DNA of 37,754 bases from an uncultured Paracoccaceae bacterium. GTDB taxonomy: Bacteria; Pseudomonadota; Alphaproteobacteria; Rhodobacterales; Rhodobacteraceae. Position 1 is the first letter of the stretch. Each line of letters starts with the position of its first letter. The position numbers and the translations under genes were made by a program. The DNA lies in NCBI GenBank assembly GCA_937872465.1, contig CALMSR010000023.1, positions 1-37,754 of the forward strand, in the 5' to 3' direction. The notes under the pieces were generated by a model, which made no database searches, was not told the DNA's origin, and saw only the letters and a list, made by a program, of their open reading frames with translations. Positions 1-9,059 of the stretch are shown here, piece after piece.

Positions 1-180
1 GGCGCGGCTGGAGGGGGCGAACCTCAGCGAGGCGCGGCTGGAGGGGGCGAACCTCAGCGAGGCGCGGCTGGAGGGGGCGAACCTCTGGCAGGCGCGGCTG
101 GAGGGGGCGAACCTCTGGCAGGCGCGGCTGGAGGGGGCGAACCTCTGGCAGGCGCGGCTGGAGGGGGCGAACCTCACGTG
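1..180 (+). repeat. 30-bp tandem repeat, six copies, in frame within the pentapeptide gene
   Basis: Six consecutive 30-bp units share the core GGCGCGGCTGGAGGGGGCGA followed by ACCTC. Only the last five bases of each unit differ: units 1-2 end AGCGA, units 3-5 end TGGCA, unit 6 ends ACGTG. A seventh, diverged unit starts at 181. Each unit codes two pentapeptides, so three units would add about one and a half turns of beta-helix. The array reaches the window edge, so the true copy number is unknown. Confidence 0.95.
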
Positions 181-577
181 GGCGCGGCTGGAGAGGGCGG
201 ACCTTCGGTTATCCGACTTCAGGAAAACAAACTGGGCCGGCGCATCGAACCGGGCGTCGCCGGCCCAGTTTGCGGATCTGCGCAGCGCGCAAGGCCTGAC
301 GCAAGCCCAGCTCGATAATCTGATCGGCAACGCCGGGACGCTCCTGCCCGAGGGCGTGTCCGATACCGGCGAGCCATGGCATGTCTGGAGTTGCTGGGAG
401 ACCCCGCCCGAGGGCTTCGACGCCCTCGTCGCCCGCATCGCCGCGCAGGAGTTCGCCGACCCCGAAGCCATCCGCGCCGAGTTCCTTTGCTCGCCCGACA
501 ATCCCCGCCGCAAGACCGGCACCCCGCTTCCCCTCGGCGCTCGCTACCCCCCGGGCCATCCGCTCGCCGACCGTTAA
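2..577 (+). CDS. Pentapeptide-repeat protein, C-terminal part (5' end outside window)
   Basis: The frame is open from the first bases to a TAA at 575-577, so the gene starts left of the window. The first ~65 residues are pentapeptide repeats of the A(D/N)LxX type: ARLEG alternates with ANLSE, ANLWQ or ANLTW, then decays through ARLER, ADLRL and SDFRK. Such repeats form a right-handed four-sided beta-helix. After the repeats comes a tail with LTQAQLDNLIGNAGTLLPEG, a form I know from the end of other pentapeptide proteins, followed by a ~90-residue region rich in Trp, Pro and Arg without a recognised domain. Function is unknown; known family members range from gyrase-protecting DNA mimics to membrane-associated proteins. 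The repeat identity at DNA level is unusually high (separate entry). Confidence 0.8.
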   Translation, partial: ARLEGANLSEARLEGANLSEARLEGANLWQARLEGANLWQARLEGANLWQARLEGANLTWARLERADLRLSDFRKTNWAGASNRASPAQFADLRSAQGLTQAQLDNLIGNAGTLLPEGVSDTGEPWHVWSCWETPPEGFDALVARIAAQEFADPEAIRAEFLCSPDNPRRKTGTPLPLGARYPPGHPLADR

Positions 578-585
578 CCCCCCAG

Positions 586-610
586 CCGGCAAGCCAAAAT
601 GGCAAGCCGG
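586..610 (+). terminator. Weak hairpin after the pentapeptide gene
   Basis: CCGGC (586-590) pairs with GCCGG (606-610). Inside, after an AA/AA mismatch, GCC pairs with GGC around an AAAAT loop. It lies 9 bases after the TAA. No T-run follows, so it may be a Rho-assisted end or incidental. The rest of the 578-739 gap holds no gene that I can support. Confidence 0.3.
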
Positions 611-739
611 ATTCCAGCCGCGTTCCGGCCGGGTTCCGGCCCCGCCAAATCCCCGTTAACGCTGGCGAAATCCGTCCTCCCGCGCGTCAGCCCGGAATCG
701 CGACTTTTCCTGACCCCGCGCCCGTGCTACCTCGCCGCC

Positions 740-1690
740 ATGGCCGAGCCCCTGACCCTCTACCTCGCCGCCCCGCGCGGCTTCTGCGCCGGCGTCGACC
801 GGGCGATCCGCATCGTCGAGATGGCGCTGGAGAAATGGGGCGCCCCGGTCTACGTGCGCCACGAGATCGTGCACAACCGCTTCGTCGTGGACGGCCTGCG
901 CGCCAAGGGCGCGGTCTTCGTCGAGGACCTCGACGAATGCCCCACCGACCGGCCGGTGATCTTCTCGGCGCATGGCGTGCCGAAGGCGGTTCCGGCCGAG
1001 GCCGAACGGCGCCACATGCTCTATGTCGATGCCACCTGCCCGCTCGTCTCCAAGGTGCATCTCGAGGCCGAGCGCCACCACGCGGAAGGCCTGCAGATGG
1101 TCATGATCGGCCACGCCGGCCATCCGGAGGTGATCGGCACCATGGGCCAGCTGCCCGAGGGCGAGGTGCTGCTGGTCGAGACCGTCGCCGACGTGGCGCA
1201 TCTCCGCCCGCGCGACCCCGACCGGCTCGCCTTCATCACCCAGACCACGCTGTCGGTCGACGACACCGCCGAGATCGTGCGCGCGCTGGTCGCGCGGTTT
1301 CCCTCCATCCGGGTGCCGCGCCGCGAGGACATCTGCTACGCCACGACCAACCGGCAGGAGGCGGTCAAGGCGATGGCGCCGCTGGTCGAGGCTATCCTGG
1401 TGATCGGCGCCCCGAATTCCTCGAATTCCCAGCGGCTTGTCGAGGTCGGCCGCAAGGCGGGCTGCGCGAAGTCGCAACTGGTCCAGCGTGCCGCCGACAT
1501 CGACTGGGCCGGGCTCGCGGGGCTCGCGACGATCGGCATAACCGCCGGCGCCTCCGCGCCGGACGTGCTGGTCGAGGAGGTGGTCGCGGCCTTCCGCAGC
1601 CGCTACGACGTGACCGAGCGCACCATCGAGACGGCGCGGGAGAACGTCGAGTTCAAGGTTCCGCGCATCCTGCGGGAGACCGTGGCATGA
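740..1690 (+). CDS. ispH: 4-hydroxy-3-methylbut-2-enyl diphosphate reductase (IspH)
   Basis: Last step of the MEP isoprenoid pathway: reduces HMBPP to IPP and DMAPP in the cytoplasm with a [4Fe-4S] cluster. The three cluster cysteines are visible: C16 in GFCAGV, C100 in DATCPLV and C199 in ICYATTN. H45 (EIVHN), H78 (SAHGV) and the GHPEVIGT segment (H128, E130) match the substrate pocket. At 316 residues it has the family's usual length. An in-frame ATG at 599 would add 47 residues of non-conserved Arg/Pro-rich sequence, so the ATG at 740 is preferred: it lies just before the conserved [13 protein letters not shown]. Its TGA overlaps the ATG of the next gene by four bases, so it heads a coupled operon with a DUF3429 protein, rnhA and a TRIC-like gene. 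Confidence 0.96.
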   Translation: MAEPLTLYLAAPRGFCAGVDRAIRIVEMALEKWGAPVYVRHEIVHNRFVVDGLRAKGAVFVEDLDECPTDRPVIFSAHGVPKAVPAEAERRHMLYVDATCPLVSKVHLEAERHHAEGLQMVMIGHAGHPEVIGTMGQLPEGEVLLVETVADVAHLRPRDPDRLAFITQTTLSVDDTAEIVRALVARFPSIRVPRREDICYATTNRQEAVKAMAPLVEAILVIGAPNSSNSQRLVEVGRKAGCAKSQLVQRAADIDWAGLAGLATIGITAGASAPDVLVEEVVAAFRSRYDVTERTIETARENVEFKVPRILRETVA

Positions 1691-2145
1691 CCCGCGTGCC
1701 CCTCGCCGCCGCGCTGGTCGGCGCCGCGGGCCTCGTCCCCTTCGCCTGGGGCGTGGCGATGCTCTTCCTCGAGGCCGGGACGCTGCCTACCTTCGGGTTC
1801 TTTCCCCCCGATCCCTCCGGCGGCGTGGTGATCCTCGAGAGCTTCGGGGCGGTGATCCTCGGCTTCATGGGCGGATGCCTCTGGGGATTCGCCTCGGCGC
1901 CCGATCGCCGGCCCACGCTGATCCTGCTGGCGGCCTCCGCGGTTCCGGCCTTGCTGGCGTTTCTCGCCATCCGTCCCGAACCCGCCATCGGCTGCCTTCG
2001 CCTCGCCTTCGGCTTCGTCGCGCTGCAGGCGATCGACGTGGTCTTCCAGCGGGTGGGGGTGACGCCCGACTACTGGCTGACACTCCGGCTGCCGCTGACG
2101 GCGGGCGTCATCGCGGCGCTGCTGACCGGCGCGCTCTATGGCTGA
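1687..2145 (+). CDS. DUF3429-type small integral membrane protein
   Basis: 152 residues with four or five hydrophobic segments: about 5-28 (begins [19 protein letters not shown]), 45-67, 75-95, 100-115 and 130-150. The opening segment and length match the DUF3429 family of alphaproteobacterial inner-membrane proteins, whose function is unknown. The ATG overlaps the ispH stop (ATGA), and its own TGA lies inside the start region of rnhA, so it is translated from the same message. It may be passively carried in this operon; nothing in the sequence links it to isoprenoid or RNA metabolism. Confidence 0.75.
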   Translation: MTRVPLAAALVGAAGLVPFAWGVAMLFLEAGTLPTFGFFPPDPSGGVVILESFGAVILGFMGGCLWGFASAPDRRPTLILLAASAVPALLAFLAIRPEPAIGCLRLAFGFVALQAIDVVFQRVGVTPDYWLTLRLPLTAGVIAALLTGALYG

Positions 2146-2605
2146 GCTCTTCGCCTATACCGATGGCGCCTGTTCGGGAAATCCCGGCCCCGGCGGCTGG
2201 GGCGCCGTCTTGGTCGCCCGGGACGGGACCGAGATCCTGAAGGAGCGCGAGCTCTCGGGGGGCGAGCCGGCGACGACGAACAACCGCATGGAGCTGATGG
2301 CGGCGATCGCGGCGCTCGAAGCCCTGGAGCGGCCCTCGCGGCTGACCGTCGTCACCGACAGCGCCTATCTGCGCGACGGCGTCACGCGCTGGATCCACGG
2401 CTGGAAGCGCAACGGCTGGCGGACCGCCGACCGCAAGCCGGTCAGGAACGAGGATCTGTGGCGCCGCCTCGATGCGGTGGCCGGCCGACACGAAGTGGCC
2501 TGGGAATGGGTGAAGGGCCACGCCGGCCACCCGGAGAACGAACGCGCCGATGCCCTCGCCCGCGAGGGCATGGCCCCTTTCCGACCCGAGCGCGCGGCCG
2601 GGTGA
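2138..2605 (+). CDS. rnhA: Ribonuclease HI
   Basis: Degrades the RNA strand of RNA-DNA hybrids (R-loops, primers). All four acidic catalytic residues can be read: D9 in [12 protein letters not shown]52 in NNRMELMA, D74 in TDSAYL and D138 in ERADALA, with H128 in KGHAGHPEN on the flexible loop. At 155 residues it equals the E. coli enzyme in length and lacks any extra N-terminal hybrid-binding domain. The start ATG at 2138 lies eight bases inside the preceding gene, typical of translational coupling. Confidence 0.97.
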   Translation: MAELFAYTDGACSGNPGPGGWGAVLVARDGTEILKERELSGGEPATTNNRMELMAAIAALEALERPSRLTVVTDSAYLRDGVTRWIHGWKRNGWRTADRKPVRNEDLWRRLDAVAGRHEVAWEWVKGHAGHPENERADALAREGMAPFRPERAAG

Positions 2606-2612
2606 CGCGGGC

Positions 2613-3236
2613 GTGACCGCCGCGCAGGCGCTCGATTTCGGCTCGGTCTTCGTCTTCGCGCTGACCGGGGCGCTGGTCGCCTCGCGGGCGCAGCTCGACA
2701 TCGTCGGATTTCTCTTCATCGGCTGCCTCACGGCGGTCGGCGGCGGCACCCTGCGCGACGTGATCCTCGACCGCACGCCGGTGTTCTGGGTCGGCAACGC
2801 GGCCTATGTCGGCGTGGCCTGCCTCGCGGCGATCCTGGTGTTCTTCGCCGCGCCCCATATCGAATCGCGCTACCGGGCGATCCTCTGGCTCGACGCGCTG
2901 GCGCTGGCGGTGGCGGTGCCCGCGGGGGTGCTGGTGGCCTGGAACGAGGGCGCGACGCCGCCGATCGCGGTGATCATGGGTGTCGCCACCGGCTGCTTCG
3001 GCGGGCTGATGCGCGACGTGGTCTGCAACGAGCTGCCGCTGGTACTCCGGCAGGGCGAGCTCTACGTGACCGCCGCCTTTGCCGGTGCGCTCTCGGCGGT
3101 CGCGGTCTTCGCGACCCTCGGCACCGTCTCCGCCGCGCTGCTAGCCTGCGGTGGCGTCACCCTGGCGCTCAGGGCCGGAAGCATCGCCTTCGGCTGGCGC
3201 CTGCCGAACTACCGGAGCCGCCCGCCGCGGCGCTGA
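2613..3236 (+). CDS. TRIC-type (UPF0126, YicG-like) cation channel family membrane protein
   Basis: 207 residues with about seven transmembrane helices. Two glycine-rich repeats, GGGTLRD (43-49) and CFGGLMRD (129-135), are the internal duplication typical of bacterial UPF0126 proteins, which are homologous to TRIC cation channels. The second repeat runs into NELPLVLRQGELYVTAA, a conserved family stretch. I chose the GTG at 2613, eight bases after the rnhA stop, because an in-frame ATG at 2550 would add 21 residues that overlap rnhA and are not hydrophobic. The physiological ion (K+, Na+ or, as proposed for relatives, an amino acid) cannot be inferred. It ends the ispH operon; a strong hairpin follows. 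Confidence 0.88.
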   Translation: MTAAQALDFGSVFVFALTGALVASRAQLDIVGFLFIGCLTAVGGGTLRDVILDRTPVFWVGNAAYVGVACLAAILVFFAAPHIESRYRAILWLDALALAVAVPAGVLVAWNEGATPPIAVIMGVATGCFGGLMRDVVCNELPLVLRQGELYVTAAFAGALSAVAVFATLGTVSAALLACGGVTLALRAGSIAFGWRLPNYRSRPPRR

Positions 3237-3288
3237 TCGGGTCCCCGGTGATCGACCCATCCGAATCCGCGCTCCCGGGAACGAACGG

Positions 3289-3312
3289 GGAAGGGGCCCG
3301 CAGGCCCCTTCC
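3289..3312 (+). terminator. Rho-independent-like terminator after the TRIC gene
   Basis: GGAAGGGGCC (3289-3298) pairs perfectly with GGCCCCTTCC (3303-3312) around a four-base CGCA loop, followed by GTTATT. It lies 52 bases after the TRIC stop and between two convergent genes, so it may also stop nrdJ read-through from the other strand. Confidence 0.75.
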
Positions 3313-3329
3313 GTTATTGCCCCCCGGTC

Positions 3330-3375
3330 TTGACTGCGCCAGCTATTCTGCTCGTTAGGCTCCGCTTGCAGTCAA
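3330..3375 (-). terminator. Inverted repeat just after nrdJ stop, possible terminator
   Basis: TTGACTGC (3330-3337) and GCAGTCAA (3368-3375) are perfect 8-base inverted arms with a 30-base loop, lying 10 bases beyond the nrdJ stop. The long loop and lack of a T-run make it a weak terminator. It could cooperate with the stronger hairpin at 3289-3312. Confidence 0.3.
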
Positions 3376-3384
3376 AGCGCCGAT

Positions 3385-6300
3385 CTAGCTGCAGCCGCTC
3401 GTGCCGCCGCAGGTGTTGCACTTCATGCAGGTGCCGTTGCGCACCAGCGTGAAATTGCCGCATTCGCCGCAGGGATCGCCCTCGTAGCCCTGCATCCTGG
3501 CCTTGGTCCGCGCATCGAGCGCCGTGACCGAGGTCATCTGCACGTCGCCGCGCACCGCCAGGCCGCTCAGCGATCCGTCGAGCCCGAGCGCCCCGGAAAC
3601 CGAGGCCCCGCCCTGCAGCACCACCAGCTCCTGGGGCAGGCGCTTGCGCAGGTATCCCGTCGAGGAGAGCTGCCGGATCACGTCGATGGAGCTCTGCGCC
3701 GCCTCGCCCTCGATCCGCCGGACATTGCTGCCGCCCTCCGGCTCGCCGCGCCCGAGATCGTCGAAGCTCTCGCCGGTGGGCTTCACATGGGCGAGGTCGG
3801 TGCGGTCGAGATAGCTCACCGCCAGCTCGCGGAAGATGTAGTCGAGGATCGAGGTGGCGTTCTTGATCGAATCGTTGCCCTGCACCATGCCCGCCGGCTC
3901 GAAGCGGGTGAAGGTGAAGGCCTCGACGAATTCCTCGAGCGGCACGCCGTACTGGAGCCCGACCGAGATGGCGATGGCGAAGTTGTTCATCATCGCCCGG
4001 AAGGCCGCGCCCTCCTTGTGCATGTCGATGAAGATCTCGCCCAAGCTGCCGTCCGCGTATTCGCCGGTGCGCAGGTAGACCTTGTGACCGCCGACGATGG
4101 CCTTCTGGGTATAACCCTTGCGCCGTTCCGGCAACCGCTGGCGGTTGGCGCGCTCGACCTCCTTGAGGATGATCTTCTCGACGACCTTCTCCGCGAGCAC
4201 CGTCACCCGCTCGGCCAGCGGCGCCTCGGTCAGCACCTCCTCGAGATCCTCGTCGTCCTCGATCAGCGCCGAGGAGAGCGGCTGCGAGAGCTTCGAGCCG
4301 TCGCGGTAGAGCGCGTTGGCCTTCACCCCGAGCGACCAGGAAAGCTCGTAGGCTGCCTTGCAATCGCCGATCGTGGCGTCGTTGGGCATGTTGATGGTCT
4401 TGGAGATCGCCCCCGAGACGAAGCTCTGCGCCGCGGCCATCATGCGGATGTGGCTCTCGACCGAGAGATAGCGCGTGCCGATCTTGCCGCAGAGATTGGC
4501 GCAGTCGAAGACCGCGTAGTGTTCGGGCTTCAGATGCGGCGCGCCTTCCAGGGTCATCGTTCCGCAGACGTGGTGGTTCGCCGCCTCGACCTGCGCCTTG
4601 CTGAAGCCGAGATGGCGCAGCAGGTCGAAGGCCGGGTCGAGCAGCTTCTCGGAAGGGATGCCGAGCACCTCGGTGCAGAAGGCCTCGCCGAGCGTCCACT
4701 GGTTGAAGACGAAGCGGATGTCGAAGGCGGTCGGCAGCGCCGCCTCGATCTTGGCGATCTCGTCGGCGCCGAAGCCGTGGCCGATCAGCGCCGTGGGGTT
4801 GATTTCCGGCGCATTGCCGATCGTGCCGTGGCCGACCGCATGGGCGACGATCTCCGCGACCTCCGCTTCCCGGTAGCCGAGGTTGCGCAGGGCCTGGGGA
4901 ACGCCGCGGTTGATGATCTTGAAATAGCCGCCGCCCGCGAGCTTCTTGAACTTCACCAGCGCAAAATCCGGCTCGATCCCGGTCGTGTCACAATCCATCA
5001 CCAGCCCGATGGTGCCGGTCGGCGCGATCACCGAGACCTGGGCGTTGCGGAAGCCGTGCTTCTCGCCGAGCGCCAGCGCCTCCTCCCAGACCGAATGCGC
5101 GAGATTGAGCAGCGCGCTGTCAGGGCAGTTGGCGTGGTCGAGCGCCACCGGCGGCACCGCCAGATCCTCGTAGCCCGTCAGCAGGCCCTGGGCTGCCCGG
5201 CGATGGTTGCGGATCACCCGCAGCATCGCCCCGGCGTTCCTCTCGTAGCCGGGGAAGGCCCCGAGCTCGCCGGCCATCTCCGCCGAGGCCGCGTAGGAAG
5301 CCCCGGTCATCACCGCGGTCAGCGCGCCGCAGAGCGCCCGGCCTTCGGGCGAATCGTAGCCATGCCCGAGGTTCATCAGAAGCCCGCCGATATTGGCGTA
5401 ACCGAGGCCGAGCGTGCGGAAACGGTAGCTGAGCTCGGCGATGCGGGGGCTCGGGAACTGCGCCATGGTGACGGAGACCTCGAGCGTCAGCGTCCAGAGC
5501 CGCGTCGCATGCACATAGGCCTTCGCGTCGAACCTGCCCTCGCGCAGGAAGGTCAGCAGGTTCATCGAGGCGAGGTTGCAGGCGGTATCGTCGAGGAACA
5601 TGTACTCCGAGCACGGATTGGATGCGCGGATCGGCCCGTCCTCGGGGCAGGTGTGCCAGGCGTTGATGGTGTCGTGGAACTGCACGCCCGGGTCGGCACA
5701 GGCCCAGGCCGCGCGGCCGACCTGGTCCCAGAGTTCGCGGGCCTTGACGGTCCTCGCGACCTTGCCGTCGGTCCGGCGGGTGAGCGTCCAGTCGGCGTCG
5801 TCGCGCACCGCCCGCAGGAAGGCGTCGGTGACCCGGACCGAATTGTTGGAGTTCTGCCCCGAGACGGTCAGATAGGCGTCCGAATCCCAGTCGGTATTGT
5901 AGGTGCGGAAGTCGATCTCGGTCTCGCCCTGCTCGGCCTGCTGCAGCACGCGCTTCACATAGGCCTCGGGGAGATGGGTCTTCTTGGCGGCGCGGATCGC
6001 GGCCTTGAGCCCGGGGTTGGTTTTGGGATCGAAGGCGTCGGCCTCGGCGCCGTCCCAGCTGCGGATCGCGGCGAGGATGGCCTCGAGCCGCTCGCGATGG
6101 ACCTTGGAGCCGGCGACGAGCGAGGCGACCTTCTGCTCCTCGACGACCTTCCAGTTGATGAAATCCTCGATGTCGGGGTGATCCATGTCGCAGATCACCA
6201 TCTTCGCCGCGCGCCGCGTGGTGCCGCCCGACTTGATCGCGCCGGCCGCCCGGTCGCCGATCTTGAGGAAGGACATGAGGCCGGAGGACTTGCCGCCGCC

Positions 6301-7038
6301 GGCGAGCTTCTCGTTCTCGGCCCGGAGCGAGGAGAAGTTGCTGCCGGTGCCGGAGCCGTATTTGAAGAGCCGCGCCTCGCGGGTCCAGAGGTCCATGATG
6401 CCGCCGTCGTTGACCAGGTCGTCCTGGACCGACTGGATGAAGCAGGCATGGGGCTGGGGATGCTCGTAGGCGGAGGTCGATTTCACCAGCTCGCCCGACT
6501 TGAAATCCACGTAGTAGTGGCCCTGCCCGGGTCCGTCGATGCCATAGGCCCAGTGCAGGCCGGTGTTGAACCATTGCGGCGAGTTCGGCGCGCCCATCTG
6601 GGCGGCGAGCATGTAGCGCATCTCGTCGTAATAGGCCTGGGCATCCGCCTCGGAGGAGAAATAGCCGCCCTTCCAGCCCCAGTAGGTCCAGGCCCCGGCG
6701 AGCCGGTCGAAGACCTGGCGCGCGGAGGTCTCGCCGACGTAGCGGGCATCCTCGGGCAGCTCCGCCAGCTTCGCCTCGTCGGCCACCGAGCGCCAGAGGA
6801 AGGCCGGCACGCCCTTCTCCTTGACCCGCTTCAGCACCGCCGGCACGCCGGCCTTGCGGAAGTACTTCTGCGCCAGTACGTCCGAGGCCACCTGGCTCCA
6901 GCTCTCCGGCACTTCCAGGCCTTCGAGCGCGAAGACCACCGACCCGTCGGGATTGCGGATCTCCGAGGCGGTGGTGCGGAAGGCCAGCGCTCCGTAGGCC
7001 CCGGTCTCTTCGGTGGTGAAGCGGCGCTCGATCTTCAT
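3385..7038 (-). CDS. nrdJ: Adenosylcobalamin-dependent (class II) ribonucleoside-diphosphate reductase NrdJ
   Basis: Makes deoxyribonucleotides using coenzyme B12 in place of a diferric-tyrosyl radical subunit. The 1217-residue protein fits the long class II type. By analogy with NrdA, C199 (HACFIQS) and C487 ([11 protein letters not shown]) form the redox pair, and C476 with E478 (NPCSEY) is the thiyl-radical site. No N-terminal ATP cone is evident. The C-terminus carries a cysteine cluster ([16 protein letters not shown], ending GCS) that in relatives works as a re-reducing or zinc-binding tail. The start at 7038 (MKIERRF) has an AGGGAC ribosome site; an upstream in-frame extension of 11 residues is rejected. 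The gene stands alone, divergent from the amidotransferase operon. No nrdAB or nrdD is present in this window. Confidence 0.97.
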   Translation of the reverse strand: MKIERRFTTEETGAYGALAFRTTASEIRNPDGSVVFALEGLEVPESWSQVASDVLAQKYFRKAGVPAVLKRVKEKGVPAFLWRSVADEAKLAELPEDARYVGETSARQVFDRLAGAWTYWGWKGGYFSSEADAQAYYDEMRYMLAAQMGAPNSPQWFNTGLHWAYGIDGPGQGHYYVDFKSGELVKSTSAYEHPQPHACFIQSVQDDLVNDGGIMDLWTREARLFKYGSGTGSNFSSLRAENEKLAGGGKSSGLMSFLKIGDRAAGAIKSGGTTRRAAKMVICDMDHPDIEDFINWKVVEEQKVASLVAGSKVHRERLEAILAAIRSWDGAEADAFDPKTNPGLKAAIRAAKKTHLPEAYVKRVLQQAEQGETEIDFRTYNTDWDSDAYLTVSGQNSNNSVRVTDAFLRAVRDDADWTLTRRTDGKVARTVKARELWDQVGRAAWACADPGVQFHDTINAWHTCPEDGPIRASNPCSEYMFLDDTACNLASMNLLTFLREGRFDAKAYVHATRLWTLTLEVSVTMAQFPSPRIAELSYRFRTLGLGYANIGGLLMNLGHGYDSPEGRALCGALTAVMTGASYAASAEMAGELGAFPGYERNAGAMLRVIRNHRRAAQGLLTGYEDLAVPPVALDHANCPDSALLNLAHSVWEEALALGEKHGFRNAQVSVIAPTGTIGLVMDCDTTGIEPDFALVKFKKLAGGGYFKIINRGVPQALRNLGYREAEVAEIVAHAVGHGTIGNAPEINPTALIGHGFGADEIAKIEAALPTAFDIRFVFNQWTLGEAFCTEVLGIPSEKLLDPAFDLLRHLGFSKAQVEAANHHVCGTMTLEGAPHLKPEHYAVFDCANLCGKIGTRYLSVESHIRMMAAAQSFVSGAISKTINMPNDATIGDCKAAYELSWSLGVKANALYRDGSKLSQPLSSALIEDDEDLEEVLTEAPLAERVTVLAEKVVEKIILKEVERANRQRLPERRKGYTQKAIVGGHKVYLRTGEYADGSLGEIFIDMHKEGAAFRAMMNNFAIAISVGLQYGVPLEEFVEAFTFTRFEPAGMVQGNDSIKNATSILDYIFRELAVSYLDRTDLAHVKPTGESFDDLGRGEPEGGSNVRRIEGEAAQSSIDVIRQLSSTGYLRKRLPQELVVLQGGASVSGALGLDGSLSGLAVRGDVQMTSVTALDARTKARMQGYEGDPCGECGNFTLVRNGTCMKCNTCGGTSGCS

Positions 7039-7122
7039 GTCACTGTCCCTGGTTTCTGCCTGTGCCCGCACCCCGCATCTCGGAGCCGCCTACCAGATGT
7101 TGTGTATCGCTCTGGCCGGACC

Positions 7123-7224
7123 ACCACAAAATGACGATATCGGCCTTGGGTCAACATATTTATCTGCATGAAACCGCAGATTTTGTGGTTGACAGGTTTC
7201 TGCCCACAACGGGTTGTTAACAAA
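7123..7224. promoter_or_regulatory. AT-richer control region upstream of nrdJ with long inverted repeat
   Basis: The 402-bp gap 7039-7440 holds no credible gene but is clearly AT-richer than its surroundings from about 7120 to 7255. ACCACAAAAT (7123-7132) and ATTTTGTGGT (7180-7189) are perfect 10-base inverted arms, 47 bases apart. ACAAC-GG-GTTGT (7206-7217) and the palindrome TTGTTAACAA (7214-7223) follow. A perfect TTGACA lies at 7189-7194 on the plus strand, but no good -10 follows at 16-18 bases. NrdR boxes are expected before nrd genes; ACACAACAT on the minus strand near 7100 only partly matches that consensus. Which transcription unit each element serves is not resolved. Confidence 0.45.
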
Positions 7225-7440
7225 CGATTCCAACGTAAATGAAAGGTTAACGGGCGGCACCCGGCCCGCCGCCGCCGCAAGGCGCTGGAATCACGCGGGA
7301 ACCGAAGCGGATCCGGCGATCGGGCCCCTCGCGGGAGCGACCGCTGGTCGGTCCGCAGCCTCTAGGAGCCAACTCCGGGCGGGATCTTGAACGCCGGCCG
7401 GGCTCGTGCTTACTCTCCGCCGATCATCAGGAGCGGCCCC

Positions 7441-8181
7441 ATGAAGATCGGCATTCTCGAGACCGGCGAGGTGCATCCCGACCTCAAGGCGCGGCACGGC
7501 GACTATCCCGCGATGTTCGAGGCGATGCTGCGCTCGGTCGATTCGGGGCTCGAATTCACCACCGTCCGCGTGGTCGCGGGCGAGATGCCGGCGACGCCGA
7601 CCCAGGCCGATGCCTGGATCGTCACCGGCTCGCGCCACGGCGTCTACGACGACCTGCCCTGGATCGCACCGCTCAAGGACTTCCTGCGCGACTGCATCGC
7701 GGCGCGGGTGCCTGTCGTCGGCATCTGCTTCGGGCATCAGATCCTCGCCGAGGCCCTCGGCGGGCGGGCGGTGAAATCCGACCGGGGCTGGGGCCTCGGG
7801 GTGCAGGATTACGAGGTCGTGACCCGTCCGGGCTGGATGGCGGATCTGCCCGACCGTTTCGCCGTTCGCGCCCTGCACCAGGACCAGGTGGTGGAGCTGC
7901 CGCAGGGGGTGACGGTGCTGGCACAATCGCCCCATTGCCCCTATGCCGCGCTCGCCTATGGCGACCCCGAGGCGCCGCAGGCGCTGACCATCCAGCCGCA
8001 TCCCGAATACGGCGCGGATTTCATGGACGATCTGATCGCGCTGCGCGCCGGGACGGCGTTCCCGGCGGACATGGCGGCGGCCGCGCGGGTGGACATCCGC
8101 CGGGAGGTGCACAACGAGAACTGGGCGCGCATGATCGTCGACTATCTGCATCGCGTCGCAGGGACCCGCGCCGCCGCGTGA
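7441..8181 (+). CDS. Class I glutamine amidotransferase (GMP-synthase-like GATase domain protein)
   Basis: A stand-alone 246-residue GATase1 domain. The catalytic triad reads C96 in GICFGHQ, H187 and E189 in QPHPEYG. Stand-alone proteins of this kind release ammonia from glutamine or hydrolyse gamma-glutamyl amides (for instance gamma-glutamyl polyamines); the real substrate is not visible. The ATG at 7441 is chosen because AGGAG sits about 8 bases upstream; the in-frame ATG at 7387 would add 18 unconserved residues. Its TGA overlaps the GTG start of the EamA transporter, so the two are coupled, which suggests that the exporter may handle a related amino compound. Confidence 0.9.
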   Translation: MKIGILETGEVHPDLKARHGDYPAMFEAMLRSVDSGLEFTTVRVVAGEMPATPTQADAWIVTGSRHGVYDDLPWIAPLKDFLRDCIAARVPVVGICFGHQILAEALGGRAVKSDRGWGLGVQDYEVVTRPGWMADLPDRFAVRALHQDQVVELPQGVTVLAQSPHCPYAALAYGDPEAPQALTIQPHPEYGADFMDDLIALRAGTAFPADMAAAARVDIRREVHNENWARMIVDYLHRVAGTRAAA

Positions 8182-9059
8182 GCCCCCGGCGTGCCACGGC
8201 GATCGGCTTCGGCGCGGTCCTGCTCTGGGCCTTGCTGGCGCTCTTCACCGTCAATGCCGCCGGGGTGCCGCCCTTCCAGCTCTCGGCCATGTGCTTCGCC
8301 ATCGGCGGCACGCTCGGGATCGCCTGGATCGCGCTCTCGGGCCGGGGCTTCGGCGCGACCGCGGGATTGCCGCCGATGGTCTGGGTCGTCGGGGTCGGCG
8401 GCCTCTTCGGCTACCATTTCTTCTATTTCACTGCGCTCGGGCTCGCCCCTCCCGCCCAGGCGAGCCTGATCGCCTATCTCTGGCCGCTGCTGATCGTGCT
8501 CTTCTCCGGCCTGCTGCCCGGCGAGCGGCTGACGGCCCGGCACGTGGCCGGCGCGGTGATCGCCTTCGACGGCGCGGCGCTCGTCGTGGCGGGTCCGCGG
8601 ACCGGCATCTCCCCGGAATTCCTGCCCGGCTATGCCGCGGCCGGCGCCTGCGCCCTGATCTGGTCGGGCTATTCGGTGCTGAGCCGGCGCCTCGGCACGG
8701 CGTCGACGGATTCGGTGGCCTTCTTCTGCCTCGCGACCGCGACGCTCTCGGCCATCGCGCATCTGGCGCTCGAGACGACGGTCTGGCCTGAAGGCGCGGG
8801 CGGCTGGGCCGCGGTCCTCGCGCTCGGGCTCGGCCCGGTCGGGCTGGCCTTCTACCTCTGGGACATCGGCTGCAAGCGCGGCGACATCCAGCTCCTCGGC
8901 ACGCTCTCCTATGCCGCGCCGCTGATCTCGACGATCGTGCTCGTCGCGGCCGGCGAGGCGGATGCATCGTGGTCGCTGCTTCTTTCCGCCCTGCTGATCA
9001 CCGGCGGAGCGCTGATGGCCGCGCGTGCCGGGCGGCCCGGGCCCCGGACCCGCCCATGA
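8178..9059 (+). CDS. EamA/DMT-family transporter, probable metabolite exporter
   Basis: 293 residues with about ten transmembrane helices arranged as two EamA halves: residues ~5-140 (ending GAVIAFDGAALVVAG) and ~150-285 (ending LLITGGALMAARAG). The first half contains FGYHFFYFTALGLAPPAQASL, with the small-residue pattern seen in DMT exporters of aromatic amino acids or metabolites. The GTG at 8178 overlaps the amidotransferase stop (GTGA), giving MSPRRATAIGFGAV. The final TGA overlaps the ATG of the next gene (ATGA). Substrate unknown. Confidence 0.88.
   Translation: MSPRRATAIGFGAVLLWALLALFTVNAAGVPPFQLSAMCFAIGGTLGIAWIALSGRGFGATAGLPPMVWVVGVGGLFGYHFFYFTALGLAPPAQASLIAYLWPLLIVLFSGLLPGERLTARHVAGAVIAFDGAALVVAGPRTGISPEFLPGYAAAGACALIWSGYSVLSRRLGTASTDSVAFFCLATATLSAIAHLALETTVWPEGAGGWAAVLALGLGPVGLAFYLWDIGCKRGDIQLLGTLSYAAPLISTIVLVAAGEADASWSLLLSALLITGGALMAARAGRPGPRTRP

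Noticed and set aside
1..180. CRISPR array or satellite repeat
   Set aside because: The 30-bp units abut without spacers, stay in frame and code pentapeptides, so they belong to the protein gene.
599..739. Upstream start for ispH
   Set aside because: The extra 47 residues are not conserved in type; the conserved protein starts at the ATG at 740.
3330..3359. Antisense promoter TTGACT-17-CGTTAG into nrdJ
   Set aside because: The -10 is poor and the TTGACT is better explained as one arm of the inverted repeat after nrdJ.
3787..7134. Long open frame antisense to nrdJ
   Set aside because: High GC in the third positions of nrdJ removes stops on the opposite strand; the translation is Arg/Glu/Val-rich without any domain, while nrdJ itself is fully conserved.
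7039..7440. Cobalamin riboswitch before nrdJ
   Set aside because: I looked for a B12-box-like element on both strands and found none; nrdJ uses B12 but is not usually under this riboswitch.
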